From Poa pratensis (taxonomy: Eukaryota; Streptophyta; Magnoliopsida; Poales; Poaceae): a stretch of DNA of 64,000 nucleotides. The translations under genes and the position numbers were made by a program. This document shows, one piece after another, positions 33,600 to 45,270 of this stretch (its first letter is position 1; each line of letters opens with the position of its first letter). Below the pieces are notes generated by a model. The model was not told the DNA's origin and did no database searches. It saw only the letters and a program-made list of their open reading frames with translations. The stretch covers positions 15,545,161 to 15,609,160 of the forward strand of contig CAMZMU010000123.1 of NCBI GenBank assembly GCA_947311845.1, in the 5' to 3' direction.

Positions 33600-35541
33600 G
33601 TTCGCCGTCGATGATCTGCCGTGGATTTCTTTGTGCTCGCCGGCGGTGGTTGTTATTCCTGTGTGGACGCTTTCTGCCGTCGACATGTCTAAGGCAGTCG
33701 TCCGTTCTATCCGTCGGGTCACTGGGATTTGTGGTCTACTTTCTCTGTGCTTGTTCGTTCCTCTTTTCAGTCGATTAATTTTGTGCCGGATCCGTTATTC
33801 CAAGTCGTTTTTTTCTTTTACGGGTTTATTCTGAAGGTTTATGTATGATTTTATTTTATTTTCAGCTCGTCGTCCTGCTACAGATCCTCTCCGATGTCGA
33901 GGGGTTTTTCTGGATTTCTATCCCCTCCGCGATGAGGTTAGATTATTCGTATGCGTTTTGTCTTTATTTCCTTTTTTCGTTTTTAGATTTTCCTATTTGT
34001 TCTATGTTTTGTTTTTCTTATTTGTTTGTGGTATCTTCTCTTCTGTTTTGTTGCAGGTCGTCGTCTTGCTCGGGAGCGTGTCGGTCGCCGGTTATTCTTG
34101 CTACTATTCAGTTTTGTGTGGTGAGTTTTTTGTTGGTTTTATGTTATTGTGTATTTCGGACGTGTTTACGTTTGTTTGTTTTAATCATGTTGTTGGGTCT
34201 TCTCTTTTTCTTTTCGGTGAGGTTATTTTTGTTTGTAAGAGTTGTTTGTTCTTGCCGAAAGTGTAATGTTGTGTGTTTGTTTCAGCTCTTTTTTGATATC
34301 TTGGTGCAGGTCGCCGACTTACTCGTGGGCATCTGAGTCGTTGTCCTTGCTACTGGTCAGCTTTCCATGGTGAGTTCTTTCTGTACGGTTCATGTTATTG
34401 TGTGCTTGGACTTTTTTCTACAAATTTGTTTTAACCATGCCTGTTTGGGCTTTCATTCGTTCTGTTGTTTAACGGTTAATTTCGGTATGTTTTAGTTTCG
34501 TGTTCTTTTCGGTCAGGTTTTTTTCTTCCGTAAGAGGTGTATGTTCTTGCCGAAAGTGAAAGGTTTGTGTGTTTGTTTATTTGTTTTAGGTTGGCTCCTG
34601 GCCTTGCAGGCAGTTCTTTCTGTACGTCTTATGTTACCGTGTGTGTTTTTATGTTTTTCTTATTTTTTATCATATTTTTTTATATGCGATACCGTCTCCT
34701 CTAGGGTTCTATGTGCAGGACATCCTTTCGGGCAATTTGAGCTTTTTGCCGGTTGGATATGAGGTTCTCCGTCCTTTAGCTCCGTCCGAATATGCCGGCT
34801 CCCTCGAGCCGGACTGGACAATGGTTTGTCTCGGGGAACTGAGATAACATTATGATTTACGTTGCATTGTGCCGGTAGGCAGAACGATTTCGGGCCAGAT
34901 TTGTCTTGTCCTAGCTGGCGTCTTGCCATTGGTGCCGACTTCGTTTTCGACCTGCCTGTCATTTATTATTGATCTTGCTCTCACCTACTCGTATTGAATC
35001 TTTGCCGCCACGCTGCAGTAGTGATCTTGGGGTATTTATGTTGTGGCAGACGGTACATTTTATCGATCTGCGTGCACGCTATCGTTTGGTACATGGGCTT
35101 AGTGACCGCAGCTACATATTTTTTGTTTGTGTGCGTTTGCTGGCTTGATGATTTTTTTTAGTATGTGTTAACGCGGTACATATGTTTGTTTGTACGTCGT
35201 AGTTGAGTTATTCTGGTTGGTAGACGCTGCCGGCTCCCCGTTCGATCTTGTCGGCTTACTGGTCTGTCCCCAGTTGCTGCATCTTTATATGTTTGTAGTC
35301 ATGTATTATTTTTCTATGTGCAGTGTCTTCTTCTCTATGGTTATATGTGTTTAGATTTTCATTTTCCTGCGTACTGATTGATTCGGCTAACAGGATGTTC
35401 GCCGTGTCATGGTCGAGTCGGCTTTGTCGTCGAGTTTCCTCCGTGTAGTACGGTGTTTACGACACCATTATTCTGGTCTCACTGTCAAAATTTAATGTAT
35501 AGAAATACTAGCTCTGAAATCAACCCGATTAACCGGCAATC
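33600..35541. repeat. T-rich, intron-like Helitron sequence with internal duplication
   Basis: Strongly T-rich on the plus strand, with many TTTGTTTGTTTT stretches and GCAGGTCGTCG or GCAGGTCGCC junctions that mimic 3' splice sites. Two diverged tandem copies are visible at about 34110-34310 and 34369-34612, both containing GTGAGTT, TTATGTTATTGTGTG-like text, TGTTCTTGCCGAAAGTG and TTGTGTGTTTGTTT. Long ORFs here (for example 32987-33778) have biased composition and are not credible proteins. Confidence 0.55.
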
Positions 35542-36318
35542 ATGGTGGATGGAGAACCAAGCAGTTCTGGGACTTCAAATTATGCGTTTCCTGGTAAAAA
35601 TAAGGTACAGTTATTGGTTATGTCTGCTTCTATACACCTGCCATACTTTTATAAGTAATTGCTTTTGCTTATTGGAACGAAAAATTTGTTAGTCTCTTCG
35701 ATTGTGCCTCTAAATGTTTATTTATTCTTACTGATTGCAGTACGTATTGTCACCAAACATCCATGATGCAAACAAGTGGTGTCCGAACCCACCGTGGTAA
35801 AGATTCCGTGCAAGCTAATGTTAGATGCAGTTTTAGTTGACCTTGGTTATCCGAAGGCGAGATATGACTTCGGTATAGATGAACGTGCTTAGGTTTCTGC
35901 CACCGTGACGTTCTACAGTTCAGCGCATACACATGGAAATTTGACTCATGCAATCAAAATAACTGGCGATGCAGCTGATAGCTCTGGGAAGGTCTTGAGA
36001 TAGAAGATTTACACTATAGTGAACTAGAGTATGTGCGATACGCTAAGATGATTGTTGAAGACCGGTTAATGGTAGTGCAGGCGGACAAAGATAATCTGAA
36101 AACAGACCTGCTTCTTGCTGCTAAAAGAATGTTTTCCTTCTCTTGTCGAATTTCCGCTCTAGCGGTTAATAATCATTGTTTTGGACGAGGTGATCAACGT
36201 GAAAGGATTAAGATGACACTTGAGCTATTTGAGGAGATGGCTGCGAACCTTGGAGTTATAGCACGACAGGTCCAAAAGAAGGCCATAGATATATCATCAG
36301 GTCGGAAAAGCAGCTGAC
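35542..36318 (+). pseudogene. Captured multi-exon gene fragment, unrecognised
   Basis: A start codon at 35542 opens MVDGEPSSSGTSNYAFPGKN and runs in frame to a GT donor (exon 35542-35604). A pyrimidine tract and CAG at 35740 then resume in frame with YVLSPNIHDANKWCPNPPW. After that, a protein-like segment is split among frames with stops: IPCKLMLDAVLVDLGYPKAR, then ATVTFYSSAHTHGNLTHAIK, then an open helical segment from 36033 (VRYAKMIVEDRLMVVQADKD) ending GRKSS at a stop near 36315. I do not recognise the family. The intron structure and changing frames suggest a host gene captured by the Helitron and now decayed. Confidence 0.45.
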
Positions 36319-36559
36319 TTATGTAAGAAATGTTATGTATGTTGTACCTTGAATTTTATTAAGTGGTGTAACCTCTGGCCAGTTAAAGTGATGGTCTTCT
36401 CTATTTTAATTTACTGCAGACATCGAGGTCTATGTAAGCGCACCTATGTTAAGTAATGCACCTATGTATTCACTGTTCTTCTTCCCTGGTAGTTGAGGAG
36501 AAAAATCCGCATCATCCGTTGTCGCGGGCTCAACACGTCGTCTGTGGATTGTTCCTACG

Positions 36560-37615
36560 CGTTGCCCTGCTATTAAGCCGGCCACTGTACCTACGCAGTG
36601 ACATCCTATTAAGCCGGCCAGCGTATGTATTGTGCTCCCTTTGTCGTGGATCTGTTTCTCCTCCGGTGCCCTACTATTAAGTCGGCAACCTGATATTAAG
36701 CCGGCCACTGTACCTATGCGGTGCCGGCGGGGTCTTCACACGAGCACATCGAGGAGTTGAGATTCGTGGGTGGGCAGACGATTCGAGAGTTGTCATTATC
36801 TGTGATGTGTTTTCTATGCACCCCGACGACTCCAGGTTCCCGTCTTAATGCGCAACCCGACCCCGCCGACTCCACGTTCCCGTCTTAATACACCGACCGA
36901 CCCCGCCGACTCCAGGTTCCGTCTTAATGCGTTGGCTTCTCTGTCTTAATACACCGTCCAATGACGCCGAATTCATGGAGTTGGCGTAAGAACAGAACGA
37001 TTGGACAAAAGTTGATGAGGACAAACACTTACCCTTTTGAAGACAATGATGGCACCACTCCCGCCGTCCCCAGTGGTCGGCCGCTTCCTTGACCCAGCTG
37101 AGTTCTCCATACAAAATTTGAAGTAATAGAAAATGTGCATTAAGAACCAATTCGAGGTAGCAATACCCCAAATTCGCGGTGAGCAACTACCCCCAATCCC
37201 AGGTGAGCAAAGACTACAAAATCGAGGTGAGCAACTACCCCCAAATCCCAAGTGAGCTAAGATTCTCCTCCGGTGCCCTGCTATTAAGTTGGCAACCTGA
37301 TATTAAGTCGGCCACTGCCCTGCTATTAAGTCGGTAACCTGATATTAAGTCGGTAACCTGATATTAAGTCAGCCACTGCCCTGCTATTAAGTCGGTAACC
37401 TGATATTAAGCCGGTCACTGTACCTATGCGGAGCCCTGCTATTAAGCCGGCCAGCGTCTGTATTATACTCCCTTTGTCGCGAATCTGTTTCTCCTCCGGT
37501 GCCCTGCTATTAAGTCGGAAACCTGATATTAAGCTGGCCACTGTACCTACGATGTGCCCTGCTATTAAGCTGGCCAGCGTCTGTATTGTGCTCCCTTTGT
37601 CGTGAATCTGTTTCG
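36560..37615. repeat. Imperfect tandem repeats with ATTAAGTCGGC / ATTAAGCCGGC units
   Basis: The phrase CCCTGCTATTAAGTCGG, AACCTGATATTAAG, CCGGCCACTGTACCTA recurs many times, and a larger block TGTATTGTGCTCCCTTTGTC to ATCTGTTTCTCCTCCGG recurs at about 36622, 37463 and 37572. Between them are short repeats of CCCCGCCGACTCCA plus TTCCCGTCTTAATA (36833-36960) and of GTGAGCAACTACCCCCAA (37180-37255). The related motif ATTAAGTCGGC also occurs near the end of Helitron B (60547, 61104). Confidence 0.8.
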
Positions 37616-39329
37616 ATCTCCGCCAAGGCTTATCAACAAAGGACAGACGCTACCCCAAGGGTCAAGTTAACAATGTATGAGGATAGGAGGATAGGACCAA
37701 TAGGAACGTGAAAAAACGGTCGCGTGTCACCCTGAACATAAAGGTCAGCAACCCGAAAAGGGATGGACATATATACAATAAGTTTAAAGATCAAATATTC
37801 TATCTCCACCGCTTCGTATCATCCTGTCTCACCGGCTCCCTGGAGTCGGGTTCAGCAGCGTGCGGTTCCAGGTCACGTGTTTGTCCCTTTTGTCGTGCCT
37901 CTAGCACTCAACGCGTGTAGTCGGCGGAGTAGGTGACAACGAAGGGACGCGTCGACAACCCAGAAGTATAGTGGGCGCTGCGGCCTCAGCGTTGGGCTTT
38001 CGTACGATGACATTTCCTGTCATTTCTGTCCTGAGTCGGTGGAGTAGGTGACGGGAAAGGGACCCGTCAACATCGGCGCAGCCGGCTCCTCCTTGGGTTT
38101 TCGTACGATGGCATTTCCTGTCATTTCTATGTTGAGTTGTCCTGGTTGGTGGGCACTACCGGCTCCATGTTGGACTTTATTGCCCCAAACATATAGGAGA
38201 CCAATCCGTAAAAGGAAGACCATGTATTCATGGAGTTTAAATATAATTCATCCTACTTTCCAAGAAAAATAAACAAACCTAAGTAGGCCGGTGACTTCAG
38301 GAAAAAGAGATTAATCATCGTCCTACTACACCTAGACATGATAATACCGTAATAAGAAAACCGGTTGCGGCGACGTATAGTACGTGTACCGCGTCAGCAC
38401 GTTGTGGAGTGGTATGTTGTTCCACCGTCTCTGTCACTCCAACCGATTCACATGGAATGCTCGGCGTCGTTCGGTATCGGTGCCAGCTTATTGATTGTTG
38501 GTACGTATCCTGTGTTTGTGTTTGGTCTTTGTTTGTACGTACCGTGTTCATGTCGGTTTCACGAATCGTTTGAGTACGTGTTAAGGGTCTACATCTGCAT
38601 GACACAAGAATCGAAAAGCTTTTAAAACGTTTACCTGTCTGACTGGCCGACAGAGTTATACCATACTCGACAGTCTTATTGGGGATCATTTAATGCAGCG
38701 GGTGGTCACGGGTTCTTACTGTAGTTCACTTCGAGTTCCTGTCCTGCCGGCTCGGTGGTCGCCGGCTCCTCGATGAGTTTTGATTTGTTCAAGTACCTTC
38801 TCGGCGTTGAAAGATCCATATGCATAGGAAGTGGGTTAGACTTAAATGTGTTTCATATTTGCTTCTTGATGCTCCCTTTTACTTCATTTTCTTATCTTTG
38901 TGTGAGCATCATTAAAATCACTGCACCTAGCTAAAAAGCATTAAAGAAAACGGGACGGTCGCCGACGGTGTTATTCCCTCCCGGTCTAAAAGATTGAACC
39001 TCACGTACCCTAGGTCCTGCTGTTTATTGAGAGCTCTCCTGGAGTCGGCGCGATCGGATGGTGCATTAAGACGGAGAAGCCCATATCAGTCGAGTCGAAA
39101 GCAATCATGTGACAACCCAGACATGTCGGCAACAAAGACGGTTTTATGCCCTGATTCTTACGAGGAGACATCAATCTGACTTTGGTAATGTCCCCTTGGA
39201 AAATATAATGTTGCTGAAATGAAGCTACAAGTACGCGCGATACATGGTTTATAAACAAGTTATTAAAACGATCAAACGTGGTGTTCATATTTACATACAC
39301 TATGCTTAGACGATAGACTTTACCTACAA
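37616..39329. other. Helitron A interior, nothing coding recognised
   Basis: Mixed sequence with repeated short phrases (GTAGGTGACGGGAAAGGGAC-like and GATGACATTTCCTGTCATTT at about 37930 and 38050; the second repeats with GATGGCATTTCC), so a local duplication is likely at 37915-38010 and 38033-38130. No domain or splice-consistent gene was found. Confidence 0.45.
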
Positions 39330-41318
39330 CTATGAATCAGTCATTAGGCCCCAGGGAATCTCTGGTAGGGTTGGGACGATCCACATCGGTGCCTTGAACA
39401 TTTGCTCCGAGTGTTCTGGCTCGTCGTACTTCAGTGATGATCCTATGGCAGGTCCCCCATTGACGTGCATGCGGTTCCAATCTGGAGTTGGCTGTGGGCG
39501 ATGCTGGGCACACCTGTGTGTAGCGAATACACAGTCTGGTTTAAACACTGGGAGAGCTTCGTTAGCATCACCAGCAGTAGGGTCAGAAGTAGTAGGTGCG
39601 TCGAGGAAGACAGGAGAGTTTATTCCAACAAACAATGATTTCCCGTCCAGATGTTCCTGTCTGATCCATTCGGGTATTACGGTGTCCTCTCCCCGATATG
39701 CATTCCTCTTGAAAACGTAGCAGCGTAGCGAGGGATAAGATAGCAGCTCTGTCCCCATGTGAGATATTGGATCACCTACGCTGCTTCGTACCCCCCTGGT
39801 ATGAATCCACAAGAGATTGTTGTTCTGTGTAACTGCCAGATACCAGCAGCGTGACGCGGCCTCTTCTGTGGCACCGGCATCAGCTTCGACATTTGCCGGC
39901 TCCTCGATCGTTGGAGCATGTATGGTACGTGGGCCCGCCGATATACCTGTGTGTGTTTTTTAATCATAAAAAATGTTGCTGGCAATACGGTCATAAGTAA
40001 AAATTAAATTCCACTTCTAAATAAACAGTACTCACCCCACTTAAACGGTTCCCAAACCAGAACATCTCCTCGTGGTTCTGTAACTGCGTATATGTGGTCA
40101 ATCCGTCCATCTATATAACGAGTGGCAACGCAATCAACATACTTTCTTGGTGCAAGATATTCATTCCGCATGATAATCCAGTTCGCGCCAGCGCGCGTAT
40201 GTACCATAGCGATGAATTTGTCAAACACCGCCACGGTGCTGTAATTCCATACGCCAAGGGAGTCTTGGAACGGTTTAGCTGGGATTTGTATCTTCAACAG
40301 CTCGATGTTAGCATGCTGATGGTGGTAACTGAATGGGGGGGGGGGGGGGAGCCCCAGCCGACACCTGTTGGGTAAATATCGACATTATCCAGAGGTGGTA
40401 GATCGAGCTTATGCCCTGTGCGGACATTTTGGATGTACCAGTTAGCCTTCTCGTCCACCCGAACAAATGCGATCCATTCTCCGCGTGCGCCCACCCAGTG
40501 CTTCACCGTCATGAGTATGTACAAATACGTCCACTATCGGTTTGTCCAGCGGCATCAGAACCGCGACAATCCCCTGCAATAAATTTTCTTCAAAAATCTC
40601 CATGTATAGAAGGTTTTGGCAGAAGGAAAAGCGCGTTGCAAACAACTACTACGAGTTTTTAACTTCTATAGTCCTTGTAATAAACTATGTATTTCTGTAC
40701 AAGATCCTCGGATACATCATCATTATAGAAGTTACTTAACCCTTTTAAAACACGAGTTTATCACCTACAAAATAATTTATGTGAAACATATGTATACATC
40801 TGTTAGTTTTTATTTACATAAACGAGAGGTGCTGGCCACAGACTTTGCATTAAATAAGCACGCAGTAATATTTTATTAAAAGTTGTTATTAGAATAACGA
40901 TGTTCCTCGACAGAGAAAAAGTGAAACACTGAGATAGTACAAGCACATTCAAGCATCGCTGTGTATTGCTTTAAATGTGTACGATGTAGAATGTAGAATA
41001 AATGAGTGATTGAGTGGATTTTCATCGAAAACAAGATCGAATGTAGTTCTAAAATTCTAAGAAGTAGCAATTACTGAACATACTTACCGTTTCGTCGCGA
41101 TCGTATGGCCAATTCTTGGGGTCAGAGTGGAGAAGGCTCGGCCAATCGAACAGGGGGTTCTTGGATTCTCTAATTCCTCTACGCATGCCCATCATGCCGT
41201 GAAAGAGGCGACCGACGCTGAAGACATCGGCACGCTCGGTGATGTTCGACAGCGGTCCGAAGTGGAGGTTGCCCCAACCCATCGGCTGGCTGTAGCGATC
41301 ACAAATCTTACGCTTCAT
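39330..41318 (-). CDS. DUF295 (KIB1-4 beta-propeller) gene inside Helitron A
   Basis: Resembles plant DUF295 proteins, often paired with an F-box, though no F-box is evident here. Exons on the minus strand: 41318-41088 (MKRKICDRYSQPMG to KNWPYDRDET, donor GTAAGT), 40573-40036 (from GIVAVLMPLDKPIVDVF to DVLVWEPFKWG, donor GTGAGT), 39946-39330 (ISAGPRTIHAP to PEIPWGLMTDS, stop). Phases agree across both introns. Family hallmarks are WYIQNVRTGHKLDLPPL, KYVDCVATRYIDGRIDHIYA, CWYLAVTQNNNLLW and DGKSLFVGINSPVFLD. Exon 2 changes frame twice: near 40515, and at a run of 15 G (40335-40349, poly-proline on the coding strand). It lies antisense inside a Helitron, so it is probably a captured copy. Function and expression are unknown. 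Confidence 0.68.
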
Positions 41319-41485
41319 CTTGGAAACTGCCGACTGTTATTGTGGGAAGGAGTGGAATATGAGTTTATCAAATGGGCTGCGGGAAGTTAGTGGGGGTGGG
41401 TTAGTGCTTCTATATTTTCATTGCGGTTGTGATTTTCAGATTTTTTTATTTTATTTCAAGTTGTTCGTGGGGGTCGAGAGAGGTG

Positions 41486-43067
41486 TGATGACGTGGACCA
41501 CACGTTCGTTGGGAGACCCCAAGAGGAAGGTATGAAGCAGTGTAGCAGCAGTTTCCCTTAGTATGAAACTAAGGTTTAATCGAACCAGTAGGAGTAAGAA
41601 ATCACTTCTGAAGGTTGTCAGTGGCGCGCTGACGTGGAACCTACACACAACACAATCAAACTACTTTGCCCCAACGAAACAGTGAGGTTGTCAATCTCAC
41701 CGGCTTGCTGAAAACAAAGAATTAAACGTATGGTGTGGAAAACAGTAGTAAATTGCAGAGAATGAAAAGGAACAATGATTGCAGTTGGTTGTATTATCAG
41801 TGTAAAAGAATGGACCGGGGTCCACAGTTCACTAGTGGTGTCTCTCCATAAAAGATAACTAACATGCTGGGTGAACAAATTACAGCTGGGCAATTGACAA
41901 ATATTGAGCGCATGACAATGCATATATATGACATGATGACTACTATGATATTCATGTGGGCATTACGACAAAATATATAGACCGTTATCCAACAGCGTCT
42001 ATGACTAATAATCCACCTCCAGGTTGTCATACCGAGTTCCCTGTTGGTATTAAGTTGCAAGCAACGGATAATCGCATTAAGTAATGTGCGTAATGTAAAC
42101 AAATGCATTAGACCTAACGGCGCACCCTTAAGCTAAGCATCGGTTATTTTATCCCTATTGGCAACAGCACATCCACAATCTTAGAAGTTGCTGTCACTCT
42201 CCCAGATTACCAGAAGTATGAACCCACTATCTAGCATAAATACTAACTCTTGGAGTTACAAGCATCTACTTGGCCAAAGCATCTACTAGTAACGGAAAGC
42301 ATGCAAGACCATAAATAACATATAAGATAGATTGATAATCAACTTGACATAGTATTCAATATTCATCGGATCCCAGCAAACACAACATGTAGCATTACAA
42401 TAAGATGATCTTGATCATGATAGGCAGCTCACAAGATCTAAACATGATAGCATAAAGTGGAGAGACAACCATCTAGCTACTGCTATGGACCCGTAGTCCA
42501 AAGATGAACTACTCACGCATCACTCTGGAGGCAGTCATGGTGATGTAGAGCCCTCCGGTGATGATTCCCCTCTCCGGCAGGGTGTCGGGAAGAGTTTCTG
42601 AACCCTCCCGAGCTAGGGTTGATGGCGGCGGCGTCTCTGGAACTTTTCGTGGATAATGGCTCGGGTCTCTAGGGTTTTCCCGTGAAGATGAATAAATAGG
42701 CGAAAGTGCGGCGGCTGGAGCGACCCGAGGGGCCCACACCCCACCACGGCGTGGTTGGAGGTGGGGCCGCGCCGTCCTAGGGTGTGGCGCCCTCCTCGGT
42801 CGCCTCCGTCTCTCCTTCGGACTTCGTGTACGTGTTGGAAAAATAGGAGGTCCTGTCCAGGTTTCTTCCAATTCCGAGAATATTTTCAGACTAGCTTTCT
42901 GAAATACAAAAACAGCAGAAAACAGGAACTGGCACTGTGGCATCTTGTTAATAGGTTAGTCCCAGAAAATGCATAAAAAATGCTATGAAGTGTATGTAAA
43001 AGATGTAACAATTGGTATAATATCAACATGGAACATCAGAAATTATAGATACGTTTGAGACGTATCA
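41486..43067 (-). repeat. 3' LTR of the outer element
   Basis: On the element strand it starts TGATACGTCTCAAACGTATC and ends at TGATGACG (plus strand 41486). Length 1582 bp. Confidence 0.93.
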
Positions 43068-43083
43068 AGCATCCCCAAGCTTA
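43068..43083 (-). other. Polypurine tract of the outer element
   Basis: On the element strand, AAGCTTGGGGATGCT sits directly before the 3' LTR. Similar AAGCTTGGGGATGC sequences occur inside the element near 53942 and 54000. Confidence 0.75.
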
Positions 43084-43895
43084 GTTCTACTCGTCCTCGA
43101 GTAGGTAAAACGATAAAAACAAAATAATTTCTGAGGTGAGATGCTACCATCATAATCTTGATCAAATAGTATTGTAAAGCACATGTTATGAATGAAGTAA
43201 TCCAGGTCAATGGTCTATAGTTTGCTAGCAAGTAGATAATGAGCAAACAACTGAATCATATAAGCAATTTTTTTTCATGAATAGTACTTTCGAGACAAGC
43301 ATCAAAGAGTTTTGCATAAGAGTTAACTCATAAAGCAATAGATTCTAAGTAAAAGGTATTTAACAAACACAAAGGAAGATTTAAGCTTCAGCAATTGCTT
43401 TCAACTTTCAACATATATATCTCATGGATATTTGTCAACACAAAGTAATATAATGAGTGCAATATACAAGCATATAAAAATTGTTGCACAAAAGTTGACA
43501 CTAGTGTTTGCTTCTGAGATAGAAAGAAGTAGGAAAACTGACTCAACATAAAAGTAAAAGAAAGGCTCTTCGTAGAGGGAAGCAGAGATTAAATCATGTG
43601 CTAGAGCTTTTTAAGTTTTTGAAATCATAAAGAGAGTAAAAATAAATTTTGGGAGGTGTTTGTTAATTGTCAACGAATCAGAAAATGGAAAGTACAATAT
43701 GACCCCTGCCAACCAGACTTTTAAGAGCGGCTCCCATGAAGGACGTTATTTCTACCAGCAAGGCAGATCATCCCTCTTCTCTTTTGTTTACACATGCAGA
43801 TATTTCACTGTTTGTCATTACTTGACTGATAAATCAGGGCAAAAATGTGAAGAGAATTAAGCGGTTAAAGTTGTAATTAATTGGGTCTGGGCACC

Positions 43896-45257
43896 TGATG
43901 CCCACAAGTATAGGGGATCGCTGAAGTCTTCGTTGGGAAGTATTACCCAAATTTATAGTTCGACTCGATGGGAACACAAGAATATCAATAAGACCTTGGC
44001 AATTGAGGCGTCACTCTCAACCACACCTGTATATCAATAACTTGCAGCAGTAATAGTGATGGCAGTAGTATGATTCAAGTAACAAGCAGAACAGTAGCAG
44101 TGAACAAGTGTTTCCCAGTTTTCACCGGAAAAGTGAAAGTGTAACTCAGAGATTCAAAACGTAGGCATGAGGTGATAGCGGGGTGTTGCAAGAATGAGAT
44201 TGATCATATAATAAGAAACAAATAACAATGGGACCTATCTCTAACTCCGATATATGTAGGTATGTGTTCCATATTTAGTTGTGCGTACTAACCAAGAGAA
44301 TTTGCACAACATCTATTGTCCAACCTGCCCATTTCACCGGGGCCAACTTGGAACTACAGGTAATTAAGGTCTACCCTTTCGAATAGACCGGAACAATGCA
44401 TTAACACTTCATGAACACATAGAATCCTCAAACTAAAACATCTCCCCCTTGTTTTCCCTATATGTCACGTTTAGGGTTCGCAGGTTCAACATAATAGCAG
44501 GTGATACACTTTGCAGATAAATACCAAACTCAAATATATGATGGGGCAATATAAGTTCAGTACTGAAATCATGCCACTCGGGCCCTAGTAGCAAGCATTA
44601 AACATAGCAAGAGTGCATCAACACAATACAAAAGTATCCTCAAGATAAAACCCTAAAATCCCGAACAACGGGTAGCATTACATGATCAATCTCATCCAAT
44701 CCCCATCCACCTCACATGCCTACAGCGGACTACTCACACATGGTGATGGAGAGGGAGCTCATGGTCGATGGAGATGAAGGCGGTGAAGATGGCGGTGAAG
44801 ACGGTCTCCGGATCCCTCCACCGGAGGAGAAATCCTGGATCAATCTGTCCCCGAAACGAAGATCGTGATGGTGGCGGCGTTCTGTTTCGCGAAAGCTCCT
44901 CTCCTCCTAGGGCAAGCACTTTTTCGTATATATGAGGGGGTACGTCGAAGACCGAAGGCGAGGCGGCGCCCGAGGCCCATTTGGGCTGGGCCCACGCGGC
45001 CAGGTACAGGGGCCGCGTGGGACCCACCCATTTGGCCCTCGAGCGCTTCCTCGTGTCCATCTTTTGTCCATTGTCCTTCTTTTCCATAAAAATTGACGTG
45101 GTAATTTTCCCCGATTTTATTTCCTGCAGAAATAGCCAGAAAAGAGACTTTGCTAAAAACAGCGTCAGATTCAGCAGTTTTATTCAAATATGGGAAGATT
45201 CCGGAGCAAATTATGAGGCAAAGTGCTTGGAAAAGTAGATGCATTTTGGATGCATCA
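43896..45257 (-). repeat. 3' LTR of the inner element
   Basis: Plus-strand ends TGATGCCCACAAG and GGATGCATCA. It matches the 5' LTR base for base except one substitution and one indel by eye (GATTCAAAAC here, GATTAAAAC in the other). Confidence 0.95.
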
Positions 45258-45270
45258 GCTCCCCCAAGCT
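45258..45270 (-). other. Polypurine tract of the inner element
   Basis: On the element strand GCTTGGGGGAGC directly precedes the 3' LTR, the standard position. Further CTTGGGGGA copies lie inside the element at about 46907 and 50645. Confidence 0.8.

Noticed and set aside
32987..33778. 263-codon ORF at the start of Helitron A
   Set aside because: Composition is Phe/Val/Cys-rich and follows T-rich DNA; no domain, and frames differ in the homologous part of Helitron B.
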